Below are positions 14,077 through 21,972 of a stretch of DNA of 28,546 nucleotides, one piece after another. Every line of letters starts with the position of its first letter. The stretch's first letter is position 1. Below the pieces are notes generated by a model that worked only from the letters and a program-made list of their open reading frames with translations, ran no database searches and was not told the DNA's origin. Source of the stretch: Faecalibacterium sp. CAG:74 (GTDB lineage: Bacteria; Bacillota; Clostridia; Christensenellales; Aristaeellaceae); the NCBI GenBank assembly GCA_000437595.1, contig FR899903.1, positions 23,668-52,213 of the forward strand, given 5' to 3'. The position numbers and the translations under genes are program-made.

Positions 14077-15663
14077 ATGAATCAGATTAAGATTTTTGAT
14101 ACGACACTGCGCGACGGCGAACAGTCGCCCGGCTGCTCGATGAACCTGAAGGAAAAAATCGAGGTGGCGAAGTGTCTGGAGCGCCTGAAGGTGGATGTTA
14201 TCGAAGCCGGCTTCGCAATTTCCTCCCCCGGCGACTTTGAGAGCGTCAAGACCATCGCGGAGACGGTGCGCGACTGCTCCGTCGCCTCCCTCGCCCGTGC
14301 GACGCAGAAGGACATTGACTGCGCATGGGAAGCCGTCAAGAATGCTGCCGACCCGCGCATCCACGTTTTCCTCGCCACGTCGCCGCTCCACATGGAGTAT
14401 AAGCTCAAAATGACGCCCGAACAGGTGCTGGCGCGCACGGCAGAAATGGTCAAGTACGCCAAGCAGTACACCAGCAACATCGAGTTCTCCTGCGAAGACG
14501 CCACTCGCTCGGATACCGATTTCCTGATTCAGGTCGTCAACGCCGCCGTCAAGAACGGTGCGACCGTCATCAACCTGCCTGACACCGTCGGCTATACCAC
14601 GCCGGACGAAATGCGCAAGCTGATTGAAGACGTGATGGCGGGCGTGGAGAACAGCGACAAGGTGGAATTTTCCGTCCACTGCCACAACGACCTCGGCATG
14701 GCGGGGGGGGGGCCCCCCCCCGGGGGGGTGGTGCTCGGCATGGCGGTCGCGAACTCCCTCGCGGGCGTTTTGGGCGGCGCGCGGCAGATTGAATGCACCA
14801 TCAACGGGCTGGGCGAACGCGCGGGCAACACCGCGATGGAGGAAGTCGTGATGGCGATGCGCACACGCCCGGACATTTTCGGCGACACGCCTTGCCGCAT
14901 CGACACGACGCAAATTGCCCGCGCGAGCAAGACCGTCTACAACATTATCGGTCAGAGCGCACCGCTGACCAAGCCGATTGTCGGCGTCAACGCCTTCCGG
15001 CACGAAAGCGGCATCCACCAGCACGGCGTTCTGGCAAACAAGAAGACCTACGAAATTCTCACGCCCGAATCCGTCGGCATCCGCATGGACAACATCGTGC
15101 TGGGCAAGCACTCCGGCAAGCACGCTTTCGCCGCGCGGCTGAAGGAAATGGGGTACGAGCTGCCGGACGAAGAGCTTGCGCGCTGCTTCGAGGAGTTCAA
15201 AGTCCTCTGCGACAAGAAGAAGAACGTCACCGACCAGGACATTCTCGCCATCGTCACCCACTCCACCACGACCGACGAGGCCGAGGTGGACGGCTACAAG
15301 CTGATGTGGTTCGCGGTGCATACATCCAACATGACGACTTCGACCTCCGTCGTCCGGCTGGAACTGGACGGGCAGCAGTTTGAAGCCGTCTGCTCCGGCG
15401 ACGGCCCTGTGGACGCCGCGTTTGAGGCGATTGACCAGATTATCCGCCCCGTCGAGCATTCCTTCGACCTCTACCGCATCAATTCGATTTCCCCCGGCAA
15501 GGACACCATGGGCGACGTGTCGGTCAAGCTCAGCTGCGACAACCGCACGTTCTCCGGGCGCGGGCTGCACACCAACATCGTCGAAGCATCCGTGCGCGCC
15601 TACATCAGCGCCATGAACAAGCTCCGTGCCTATGCTGCGCGGCGCGCGAAGGGAGAAGTGTAA
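14077..15663 (+). CDS. leuA: 2-Isopropylmalate synthase (with a suspicious 14-codon insert)
   Basis: Condenses acetyl-CoA with 2-oxoisovalerate, the committed and leucine-inhibited step of leucine synthesis. The TIM-barrel domain starts MNQIKIFDTTLRDGEQSPGC with the metal-binding Asp, and has the HCHND motif and 'GARQIECTINGLGERAGN'. The C-terminal LeuA regulatory domain begins around residue 380 and ends near 'NIVEASVRAYISAMNKL'. At 528 aa it is about 14 residues longer than expected: GGGPPPGGVVLGMA follows HCHNDLGMA. This inserts low-complexity residues inside the catalytic barrel next to the metal ligands and would probably inactivate it; an assembly artefact is likelier. AAAGGA lies 13 nt upstream of the ATG. 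leuC starts 4 nt after the stop. Confidence 0.94.
   Translation: MNQIKIFDTTLRDGEQSPGCSMNLKEKIEVAKCLERLKVDVIEAGFAISSPGDFESVKTIAETVRDCSVASLARATQKDIDCAWEAVKNAADPRIHVFLATSPLHMEYKLKMTPEQVLARTAEMVKYAKQYTSNIEFSCEDATRSDTDFLIQVVNAAVKNGATVINLPDTVGYTTPDEMRKLIEDVMAGVENSDKVEFSVHCHNDLGMAGGGPPPGGVVLGMAVANSLAGVLGGARQIECTINGLGERAGNTAMEEVVMAMRTRPDIFGDTPCRIDTTQIARASKTVYNIIGQSAPLTKPIVGVNAFRHESGIHQHGVLANKKTYEILTPESVGIRMDNIVLGKHSGKHAFAARLKEMGYELPDEELARCFEEFKVLCDKKKNVTDQDILAIVTHSTTTDEAEVDGYKLMWFAVHTSNMTTSTSVVRLELDGQQFEAVCSGDGPVDAAFEAIDQIIRPVEHSFDLYRINSISPGKDTMGDVSVKLSCDNRTFSGRGLHTNIVEASVRAYISAMNKLRAYAARRAKGEV
14703..14744 (+). other. Homopolymer G10-C9-G7 insert in leuA, probable assembly artefact
   Basis: The 12-mer CTCGGCATGGCG occurs at 14692-14703 and again at 14734-14745. 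Between the copies lie ten G, nine C and seven G, then TGGTG. The insert is exactly 42 bp and so keeps the frame. Removing it restores the conserved HCHNDLGMAVANSLAGVL of LeuA. Confidence 0.85.
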
Positions 15664-15667
15664 ATCC

Positions 15668-16942
15668 ATGGGAATGACCATGACGCAAAAAATCCTCGCC
15701 GCCCACGCGGGGCTGCCCGAAGTCAAAGCGGGCGATCTGATTGAGGCGAAGCTCGACCTCGTGCTCGGCAACGACGTAACGACTCCCGTCGCCGTCAGCG
15801 TGTTTGACAAAGCCGGCTTCACTCGCGTGTTCGACAAGGATAAAATCGCCATCGTGCTGGACCACTACACGCCGTGCAAGGACATCAAGTCCGCCCAGCT
15901 GTGCAAGACCGCGCGCGATTTCGCCCGCCGATTCCAGATTACCCACTTTTTCGACGTCGGGCAGGTCGGCATTGAACATGCGCTGCTGCCGGAAAAGGGC
16001 ATCGTCGCGCCGGGAGAACTGATTATCGGCGCGGACAGCCACACCTGCACTTACGGCGCGCTCGGCGCGTTCTCGACCGGTGTCGGCTCGACCGATATGG
16101 CGGCGGGCATGGCATCGGGCGAAAACTGGTTCCGCGTGCCAAGCGCCATCAAAGTGGTGCTGACGGGCAAAATGCGTCCCTACGTCTCCGGCAAGGACGT
16201 TATCCTCCATCTGATTGGGCTGATTGGCGTGGATGGTGCGCTGTACAAGAGCATCGAGTTCACGGGCGAGGGCGTAAAAAACCTGACCATGGATGACCGC
16301 TTTACGATTGCGAATATGGCGATTGAAGCGGGCGGCAAGAACGGCATTTTCCCGGTGGATGAAAAGACGGTTGAGTACGTTTTCGGGCGCGTTGACCGTC
16401 CGTGGACGGCATATGAAGCCGACCCCGACGCAGAATACGAGCGCACGGTGGAGATTGACCTCTCCGCGCTTGAACCGACTGTCTCCCTGCCCCACCTGCC
16501 CAGCAACACCAAGGTCGTCAGCGAAGTGAAGGGGCTGCCGATTCAGCAGGTCGTCATCGGCAGCTGCACGAACGGGCGCATCAGCGATTTGCGGCAGGCG
16601 GCGGAAATCCTCAAGGGGCATCATGTGCATGACGGCGTGCGCTGCATCGTCATTCCGGCAACGCAGCAGGTGTCGCTGGACTGCATCAAGGAAGGCTTGA
16701 CCGAAATCTTCATCGAAGCAGGCTGCGCCGTGTCCACGCCGACGTGCGGCCCGTGCCTCGGCGGACACATGGGCTGCATGTGCGAGGGCGAACGCGCCGT
16801 CGCGACGACGAACCGCAATTTCGTCGGGCGCATGGGGCACGTCAAGAGCGAAGTGATTCTGGCATCCCCCGCGGTTGCGGCAGCATCCGCCATCATGGGC
16901 TGCGTCGCAGACCCGAACGACATTGCAAAGGAGGCGCAGTGA
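15668..16942 (+). CDS. leuC: 3-Isopropylmalate dehydratase, large subunit
   Basis: With LeuD it isomerises 2-isopropylmalate to 3-isopropylmalate through a [4Fe-4S] cluster, like aconitase. The cluster ligands are the Cys of GSCTNGR and the two of TCGPCLGGH. 'IGADSHTCTYGALGAFSTGVGSTD' is the substrate and cluster signature of the homoaconitase/LeuC (HacA-type) subfamily, about 420 aa long. The start at 15668 (MGMTMTQKIL) has GGGAG 12 nt upstream; a second ATG at 15674 is possible. The frame open from 15626 overlaps leuA and has no ribosome-binding site. leuD begins 1 nt after the stop codon. Confidence 0.95.
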   Translation: MGMTMTQKILAAHAGLPEVKAGDLIEAKLDLVLGNDVTTPVAVSVFDKAGFTRVFDKDKIAIVLDHYTPCKDIKSAQLCKTARDFARRFQITHFFDVGQVGIEHALLPEKGIVAPGELIIGADSHTCTYGALGAFSTGVGSTDMAAGMASGENWFRVPSAIKVVLTGKMRPYVSGKDVILHLIGLIGVDGALYKSIEFTGEGVKNLTMDDRFTIANMAIEAGGKNGIFPVDEKTVEYVFGRVDRPWTAYEADPDAEYERTVEIDLSALEPTVSLPHLPSNTKVVSEVKGLPIQQVVIGSCTNGRISDLRQAAEILKGHHVHDGVRCIVIPATQQVSLDCIKEGLTEIFIEAGCAVSTPTCGPCLGGHMGCMCEGERAVATTNRNFVGRMGHVKSEVILASPAVAAASAIMGCVADPNDIAKEAQ

Positions 16943-16943
16943 C

Positions 16944-17447
16944 ATGCCCAGCGGCAAGGTTTACAAATACGGCGACAACGTGGATACGGACGTGATTATC
17001 CCCGCGCGCTACCTGAACGCCCCCTCGCCCGATGAGCTTGCGAAGCACTGCATGGAGGACATTGACGCAACCTTTGCGCAGAAGGTGCAGCCGGGGGACA
17101 TCATCGTCGGCGGCGCGAACTTCGGCTGCGGTTCCTCCCGCGAACATGCGCCGATTGCCATCCGCGCGTGCGGCGTCTCCTGCGTCATTGCGCCGAGCTT
17201 CGCGCGCATTTTCTACCGCAACGCCATCAACATCGGCTTCCCGATTCTGGAATGCCCCAAAGCGGCGGCGGAGATTGCAAACGGCGACCAAGTATCGGTT
17301 GATTTTGCGACCGGCACCATCACCGATGAAACGACCGGGAAAACATACCACGCGACGGCTTTCCCGCCCTTTATCCAGAAGATTATTGCGCACGGTGGGC
17401 TTCTCTCCTATTTGAAGGCACGTCAGCAGAACATGGAGGCGGAATAA
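16944..17447 (+). CDS. leuD: 3-Isopropylmalate dehydratase, small subunit
   Basis: A 167-aa swivel-domain partner of LeuC. It begins MPSGKVYKYGDNVDTDVIIP and carries GANFGCGSSREHAP, the substrate-recognition motif of small aconitase-type subunits, then 'IAPSFARIFYRNAINIGFPIL'. The short form without an N-terminal extension matches the HacA/HacB-type pairing seen in LeuC. AAAGGAGG lies 9 nt upstream, inside the end of leuC. The stop is followed after one base by the leuB start, so LeuC, LeuD and LeuB are almost certainly translated from one message. Confidence 0.95.
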   Translation: MPSGKVYKYGDNVDTDVIIPARYLNAPSPDELAKHCMEDIDATFAQKVQPGDIIVGGANFGCGSSREHAPIAIRACGVSCVIAPSFARIFYRNAINIGFPILECPKAAAEIANGDQVSVDFATGTITDETTGKTYHATAFPPFIQKIIAHGGLLSYLKARQQNMEAE

Positions 17448-17448
17448 A

Positions 17449-18522
17449 ATGGAAAAGCACATTGCACTGCTGCGCGGCGACGGCATCGGCCCGGAAATCG
17501 TGGACAGCGCCGTGAAAGTGCTGGAAGCCGTTGCGGAAAAGTTCGGGCATACGTTCACCTTCACCCGCTATCTGATTGGCGGCGCGGCGATTGACGAAAC
17601 AGGCAATCCCCTGCCGCAGGAGACAATTGACGGCTGCCTGTCGTCGGATTCCGTGCTGCTTGGCGCGGTCGGCGGCCCGAAGTGGGACAGTCAACCTGCG
17701 AATCTGCGCCCGGAAAAGGGGCTGCTGGGCATCCGCGCCGCCATGGGGCTGTACACGAACCTGCGCCCGGCAAAGCTGTATCCCGCCTTGAAGGACGAAT
17801 GCCCCCTGCGTTCAGACATCGTGGCACAGGGCTTTGACCTGATGATGGTGCGCGAATTGACCGGCGGCATTTACTTCGGCGAGCGTGGCCGCCGCGAGGG
17901 ACAGTACGGCGCGGAGGCCTACGACACCGAGCGGTACAGCGTCATGGAGATTGAGCGCATTGCCCGCGCCGCGTTTGACGCCGCCCGCAAGCGCCGCAAG
18001 AACGTGATTTCCATCGACAAGGCGAACGTGCTGGAAACATCCCGGCTGTGGCGCGAGACGGTGCATCGGATTGCGCAGGAGTACCCGGACGTGACCGTCA
18101 GTGATATGCTGGTGGACAACGCCGCCATGCAGCTTGTCCGCCGTCCGAGCCAGTTCGATGTCGTCGTGACAAGCAACATGTTCGGCGACATTCTCTCCGA
18201 CGAAGCGAGCCAGATTACCGGCTCCATCGGGATGCTGCCGAGCGCGTCTCTGGGCGCGACGAAGCGCGGACTGTATGAGCCGATTCACGGCTCTGCGCCG
18301 GATATTGCCGGGCAGAACAAAGCAAACCCGATTGCCACCATTCTCTCCGCCGCCATGATGCTGCGCTACGCCTTCGACATGGCGGACGAGGCGGACTGCA
18401 TCGATCGCGCGGTGGACGCTGCCCTGAACGACGGGCTGCGTACGGCGGATATCGTCGGGCAGTCGGACATTCAGCCGCTGACCTGCACCGAAATGACGGA
18501 CGCAATTCTTGCGCGCCTGTAA
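17449..18522 (+). CDS. leuB: 3-Isopropylmalate dehydrogenase
   Basis: Oxidises and decarboxylates 3-isopropylmalate to 2-oxoisocaproate with NAD+ and Mg2+ or Mn2+. The 357-aa protein shows LLRGDGIGPEIV at the start, ELTGGIYFGERG (loop contacting the substrate isopropyl group and cofactor), 'NVISIDKANVLETSRLWRE' with the catalytic Lys, 'DMLVDNAAMQLVRRPSQFDVVV' with the metal-binding Asp, and GLYEPIHGSAPDIAGQNKANP for NAD binding. Length and order are normal. GGAGG for this gene lies inside the leuD end. It completes the leucine branch; the next gene starts 11 nt later and may be co-transcribed. Confidence 0.96.
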   Translation: MEKHIALLRGDGIGPEIVDSAVKVLEAVAEKFGHTFTFTRYLIGGAAIDETGNPLPQETIDGCLSSDSVLLGAVGGPKWDSQPANLRPEKGLLGIRAAMGLYTNLRPAKLYPALKDECPLRSDIVAQGFDLMMVRELTGGIYFGERGRREGQYGAEAYDTERYSVMEIERIARAAFDAARKRRKNVISIDKANVLETSRLWRETVHRIAQEYPDVTVSDMLVDNAAMQLVRRPSQFDVVVTSNMFGDILSDEASQITGSIGMLPSASLGATKRGLYEPIHGSAPDIAGQNKANPIATILSAAMMLRYAFDMADEADCIDRAVDAALNDGLRTADIVGQSDIQPLTCTEMTDAILARL

Positions 18523-18533
18523 GAGGATAATCT

Positions 18534-19967
18534 ATGTATCGAGAGGTATCGCAGCTGCTGCTCTACTCCAATCTGGGCGAGGACAGCATCCTGCGCCAAC
18601 TGTCCGGCATTTTCTCCGACTGGGCGCACGGCGAATGCGAAAAGCCGGTGCTGGTGTCGCGCATTTATCAGCAGGTCAAGCGTCTGCTGGATTTGGCGAC
18701 GCGCTACGGCTTCAACTGCAATCTGTGGCATGACTACCTGACGTTCGTGCTGATGATGAACGAGAACAGCTTCTCGCTGACCTGTGAGCGGGTCGGCGCA
18801 AGCGACGGCAGCGTCAACCACTTCGCCAAGGCGGATTTTGCCGTTTTCAAGCGCCTGTTTGACTTCGATTTCGCCCCCATCGAGCAGGATTTGGGCATCG
18901 ACTGCTTTACCGTGCTGGAGAATTACACCGCCATCCCGAAAAAGGCGCAGATGTACTACCGCACGGTATCAGAAAAGGTGCGGGCGCTGTCCGCCGCCAT
19001 CGCGGGCGCAAAGGACGAGAACGAGATTTTCGACCTCGTGACGGCGCACTACCGTGACTGCGGCGTGGGCATGTTCGGCTTGAACAGGGCATTCCGCATT
19101 CAGGAGGATGAAAACGGCTCGTTTACGCTCAACGCCATCAACAACATTGATTCTGTCCTGCTCTCCGACCTGATTGGCTATGAGCCGCAGAAGAAGGAGC
19201 TTCGGCAGAACACGGAAGCGTTCGTGTCGGGGCGCGCGGCGAACAACGTGCTGCTCTACGGCGACGCGGGCACGGGCAAATCCACCTCCGTCAAAGCGAT
19301 TCTGAACGAATACGCTGACCGCGGCTTGCGGATGATTGAAATCTACAAGCACCAGTTTGGGCTTTTATCGCAGGTGATTGCGAAAATCAAGAACCGCAAC
19401 TACCGCTTCATGATTTTCATCGACGATTTGTCGTTTGAGGAACACGAAGTGGAGTACAAGTTCCTGAAAGCCGTCATTGAGGGCGGCGTGGAGACGCGCC
19501 CGGCGAATGTGCTGATTGTCGCGACATCCAACCGCCGCCACCTCGTCCAAGAGACTTGGAAGGACCGCGACGACATGGAACACAACGGCGATATCCACCG
19601 TTCGGACACGATGGAAGAGAAGCTGTCGCTGGCGGCGCGTTTCGGCTGCGCCATCTGCTACGTCAGCCCGAACCGCCAGCAGTACCACGACATCGTGAGA
19701 GGCATCGCCGCGCGCCTGCCCGACGGCTTGACCCTGACCGAAGACGAGCTTCTGCAAGCCGCGAACCGCTGGGAAATCCGCCACGGCGGTGTTTCTGGCC
19801 GCACCGCACAGCAGTTCATCAACTATATTGCAGGGATGCCCGAAGGGGTCAAGGGGGCGACCGGAAAGCCCCCTTGCGCGCCCGCAGGCGCGTCCCCCTG
19901 CAACAAGAATATACAAGCCGCTTATAACCCGCAAAGAGGGGACGTGGGGAATCTTCACCGCGAATAA
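18534..19967 (+). CDS. DUF815 AAA-type ATPase with repeat-derived C-terminal tail
   Basis: A 477-aa ATPase of the DUF815 family, whose cellular role is not established. Residues 1-200 form a helical N-terminal region. The ATPase core has Walker A GDAGTGKS at 243-250, Walker B FMIFIDDLSFEE at 292-303, and sensor-like 'VLIVATSNRRHLVQETWKDR' at 326-345. The family core ends at about 434 (AQQFINYIAG). The last 43 residues are Pro/Gly/Cys-rich and come from intergenic hairpin DNA, so they are probably not functional; an ancestral stop was lost. AGAGGA precedes the ATG, 11 nt after leuB, but a link to leucine synthesis is not evident. The 3' end overlaps the convergent phosphoesterase gene by 13 bp. 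Confidence 0.88.
   Translation: MYREVSQLLLYSNLGEDSILRQLSGIFSDWAHGECEKPVLVSRIYQQVKRLLDLATRYGFNCNLWHDYLTFVLMMNENSFSLTCERVGASDGSVNHFAKADFAVFKRLFDFDFAPIEQDLGIDCFTVLENYTAIPKKAQMYYRTVSEKVRALSAAIAGAKDENEIFDLVTAHYRDCGVGMFGLNRAFRIQEDENGSFTLNAINNIDSVLLSDLIGYEPQKKELRQNTEAFVSGRAANNVLLYGDAGTGKSTSVKAILNEYADRGLRMIEIYKHQFGLLSQVIAKIKNRNYRFMIFIDDLSFEEHEVEYKFLKAVIEGGVETRPANVLIVATSNRRHLVQETWKDRDDMEHNGDIHRSDTMEEKLSLAARFGCAICYVSPNRQQYHDIVRGIAARLPDGLTLTEDELLQAANRWEIRHGGVSGRTAQQFINYIAGMPEGVKGATGKPPCAPAGASPCNKNIQAAYNPQRGDVGNLHRE
19836..19964. repeat. Hairpin repeat read as the DUF815 protein tail
   Basis: Contains CAAGGGGGC (19850-19858) with GCCCCCTTG (19868-19876), directly followed by CGCGCC/GGCGCG. This is the same hairpin order (CAAGGG arm, short loop, complementary arm, GC-rich second hairpin) as at 11830 and 24360. 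It could serve as a transcription end for the ilv-leu direction, but no T-tract follows. Confidence 0.65.
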
Positions 19968-20656
19968 ATCCCCGTGAGGATTTCCCGAATGTACGCCTCC
20001 CGGTGCGGGAGGTGCGCATCCCTGCGCGCAACCTCTGCCGCGGCTTCATTATCATATGGCACAGAAATCACCGACATCAGCAGAACACCCGGTTCACGCG
20101 AGCCGAAATCGCCCTCGACAATCACCGCGTGGGCTTTCGGGACGCCCATGCTGTTGCCGACGCTGCCCGTGTTGACGATGTAGCCCACATCCAGCGTCCG
20201 CAGGAACGGACGATGACTGTCGGCAAAAACTACGCCGCCGTAAACTTTGCCGTTCGCTGTAAAAGGCTGTGCCAGAACGCTCTTGTCGTGCTGCACAAGC
20301 ATCAAGTCCGTCACAGGGCGGCCGTGGAAAAAGCGAAAATGCGTGCCGCTAATCCACTCGTCCATGTCCAGCGGAAGCGTGTTCAGCCAGTTCATGCGCT
20401 CTTCGCCCAGCTGATCCCAGAAATAGTTATCCGCGGCGAAGCGCTTGCCGCCGATGCCATAATCCCAGTTGCCACCGACGAAGCGGGTGCAGTTTGCCCG
20501 CACCCAGTCGCATGTCTCGCGCGACTGCGGCCCTTTGCCCACCGCGTCGCCCAGAAACCAGATTTCATCAACGTGATAGTCCTTCAGCGCCTTTTCCATT
20601 GCCAGCGTCGCCGTCAAGTTGCCGTGCAGGTCGCCCAACATTGCAATTTTCTTCAT
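19955..20656 (-). CDS. Metallophosphoesterase, YfcE-like, with altered last metal motif
   Basis: A 233-aa calcineurin-type phosphoesterase. Metal and catalytic residues are seen in GDLHGN (Asp9, His11), LGDAVGKGP (Asp37), GNWD (Asn63) and FFHGRP (His111). The usual last motif Gly-His-x-His is replaced by ADSH (145-148), so one metal His is Asp here, and GNHD has Trp in place of the general-acid His. NTGSVG at 162-167 is typical of small bacterial members that act on phosphodiesters. The substrate is unknown. AGGAGG precedes the ATG. It starts 15 nt after luxS and is probably transcribed with it. Its end overlaps the DUF815 gene end tail-to-tail. Confidence 0.85.
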   Translation of the reverse strand: MKKIAMLGDLHGNLTATLAMEKALKDYHVDEIWFLGDAVGKGPQSRETCDWVRANCTRFVGGNWDYGIGGKRFAADNYFWDQLGEERMNWLNTLPLDMDEWISGTHFRFFHGRPVTDLMLVQHDKSVLAQPFTANGKVYGGVVFADSHRPFLRTLDVGYIVNTGSVGNSMGVPKAHAVIVEGDFGSREPGVLLMSVISVPYDNEAAAEVARRDAHLPHREAYIREILTGIYSR

Positions 20657-20671
20657 GCGCGGCCTCCTGCC

Positions 20672-21136
20672 TTAGTCCGGATAAACCATGGCCGCTTCAG
20701 AACAACGGGACAGCACGCCGCAGTACGCCGCAGCTTCCTGTTTGGCACCGGTCAAATCATGCTCCAGATAATTCCCGCACTCAATTTTCTTCGCGCCGGG
20801 AATTTCGCCCTCAAAGTCCGCCGCGAAACGGAATGCGTCGCGCACAAGCTGCAAAGCGTCCGCCTTGCTCATGCTGTCGCGGAGGATGAGATAGAACCCC
20901 GTCCGGCAGCCCATCGGCCCGAAATACACCACCTGCTCCGATGCGGTAGAAGAGCGCACGAACGTCGCAATCAGGTGTTCGAGCGTATGCAGGGCGGGCT
21001 GCGCCACATAATCCCCCTGATTGGGGAATTTCAGCCGAAGATCGTAGGTCACGCAGTCGCCGTCGATGCGGGAAACATACATGCCGGGCGTGAGCGTATC
21101 ATGATTGATGGTGAAGGACGCGATTTTTTTCAGCAT
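20672..21136 (-). CDS. luxS: S-ribosylhomocysteine lyase (autoinducer-2 synthesis)
   Basis: Cleaves S-ribosylhomocysteine to homocysteine and DPD, the precursor of the signal AI-2, and so recycles the methyl cycle. The 154-aa protein keeps the metal site: HTLEHL with His50 and His54, and Cys120 in KKIECGNYLEHDL. It also keeps the catalytic Glu53 and Cys77 in PMGCRTGFYL. AAAGGAGG lies 8 nt before the ATG. A promoter at 21168-21196 drives it. No pfs (nucleosidase) gene is adjacent, so the substrate must come from elsewhere. A metabolic role rather than signalling cannot be excluded. Confidence 0.96.
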   Translation of the reverse strand: MLKKIASFTINHDTLTPGMYVSRIDGDCVTYDLRLKFPNQGDYVAQPALHTLEHLIATFVRSSTASEQVVYFGPMGCRTGFYLILRDSMSKADALQLVRDAFRFAADFEGEIPGAKKIECGNYLEHDLTGAKQEAAAYCGVLSRCSEAAMVYPD

Positions 21137-21167
21137 AGGGAAATCCTCCTTTGCGCATATCTCTTAT

Positions 21168-21196
21168 ATTATAACACACTTGACGGCACGGGGCAA
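21168..21196 (-). promoter_or_regulatory. Sigma-A promoter of luxS
   Basis: Minus-strand TTGCCC (21191-21196) and perfect TATAAT (21168-21173), 17 bp apart, about 30 bp before the luxS start. Its -35 lies 3 bp from the -35 of the divergent pcp promoter, so both share one control region. Confidence 0.75.
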
Positions 21197-21199
21197 GTA

Positions 21200-21228
21200 T
21201 TGACTTGCGGGCGATTGCAGGGTATGAT
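21200..21228 (+). promoter_or_regulatory. Sigma-A promoter of pcp
   Basis: TTGACT (21200-21205) and TATGAT (21223-21228) with a 17-bp spacer; each hexamer is one base off consensus. The start codon is only 20 bp beyond the -10, so the leader is very short and holds just the GGAGGGG site. Confidence 0.75.
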
Positions 21229-21248
21229 AGGGGCGGAGGGGATGCGTT

Positions 21249-21818
21249 ATGTCGATTCTTGTCACAGGCTTTGAACCGTTCGGCGGCAGCAGCAGCAATG
21301 CCTCGTGGGAGGCAGTTTCGCTTTTGCCGGAGACGATTGCGGGGCACGCCGTATACCGGATGCGGTTACCGGTCTGCTACGGTCAGGCAGGCGATTTGCT
21401 GGTGGAGATGATGCGGCGGATTCGCCCGGCAGTCACGCTCTGCTGCGGCGTTGCGGGCGGACGCAAGGCCATCACGCCGGAGCTGATTGCGGTAAACTAC
21501 CGCCGCGCCGCGATTGCCGACAATGCGGATGTGCTGTACGCCGGCGAGAAGATTGACCCGAAGCGTCCCGATGCGCACATGACGCGCCTGAACGTCCTGC
21601 GCATGGTGGACGCAATGAAGTCCGCCGGGCTTCCTGCTGATTTGAGCCTGACCGCTGGGGCGTATGTGTGCAACGACCTGTATTTTGCGCTGCTTGACCG
21701 TGGGCTGACCGTCGGCGGCGAGGGCGTGTTCGTGCATGTTCCGACGGAGGATGTCGTTTCCGCCGTGGATGCAGCGAAGGGGCTGGAGATTTGTCTGCAA
21801 ACGACGCTGGAGGGGTGA
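21249..21818 (+). CDS. pcp: Pyroglutamyl-peptidase I
   Basis: A cytoplasmic cysteine peptidase (family C15) that removes N-terminal pyroglutamate from peptides. The start ILVTGFEPFGG is diagnostic. The catalytic triad is visible as Glu78 (ITPELIAVN), Cys141 (TAGAYVCND) and His163 (VFVHVP), close to the canonical positions 81, 144 and 168. At 189 aa it is slightly shorter than the usual 200-215 because the C-terminus ends early. GGAGGGG precedes the ATG. It is a single-gene unit divergent from luxS. The normally conserved Gln or Gly before the AGGR turn reads CCGVAGGR, a mild variation. Confidence 0.93.
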   Translation: MSILVTGFEPFGGSSSNASWEAVSLLPETIAGHAVYRMRLPVCYGQAGDLLVEMMRRIRPAVTLCCGVAGGRKAITPELIAVNYRRAAIADNADVLYAGEKIDPKRPDAHMTRLNVLRMVDAMKSAGLPADLSLTAGAYVCNDLYFALLDRGLTVGGEGVFVHVPTEDVVSAVDAAKGLEICLQTTLEG

Positions 21819-21862
21819 AGTAGCCTTTTTTCTTCCTTTTTCATATGGAACTTATGCTGCTT

Positions 21863-21882
21863 GCAGGGATTTCGCGCCTGCG
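21863..21882. repeat. Short copy of the 20-bp intergenic repeat word
   Basis: GCAGGGATTTCGCGCCTGCG is identical to 24587-24606. It can form a small hairpin (CGCAGG with its complement region GCAGG/CCTGC). It lies in the 154-bp gap between pcp and ribF. Confidence 0.75.
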
Positions 21883-21924
21883 AGAGAAGTCTATTCTATG
21901 CAAAGGCAGCATAACCACAATTAC

Positions 21925-21972
21925 AAAAATCACCCGTGCATCGGCTTTTCTGCCCCCGCACGGGTGATTTGT
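21925..21972. terminator. Bidirectional terminator between pcp and ribF
   Basis: A perfect 13-bp inverted repeat, AAATCACCCGTGC (21927-21939) and GCACGGGTGATTT (21958-21970), is flanked by A-runs on the left and T-rich bases on the right. On the minus strand it is followed by TTTTTG just after the ribF stop; on the plus strand by TTGTTT after pcp. It serves the two convergent genes. Confidence 0.85.

Noticed and set aside
14017..15852. 611-codon minus-strand frame opposite leuA/leuC
   Set aside because: An antisense shadow of two clear enzymes, with no start signals or domains.
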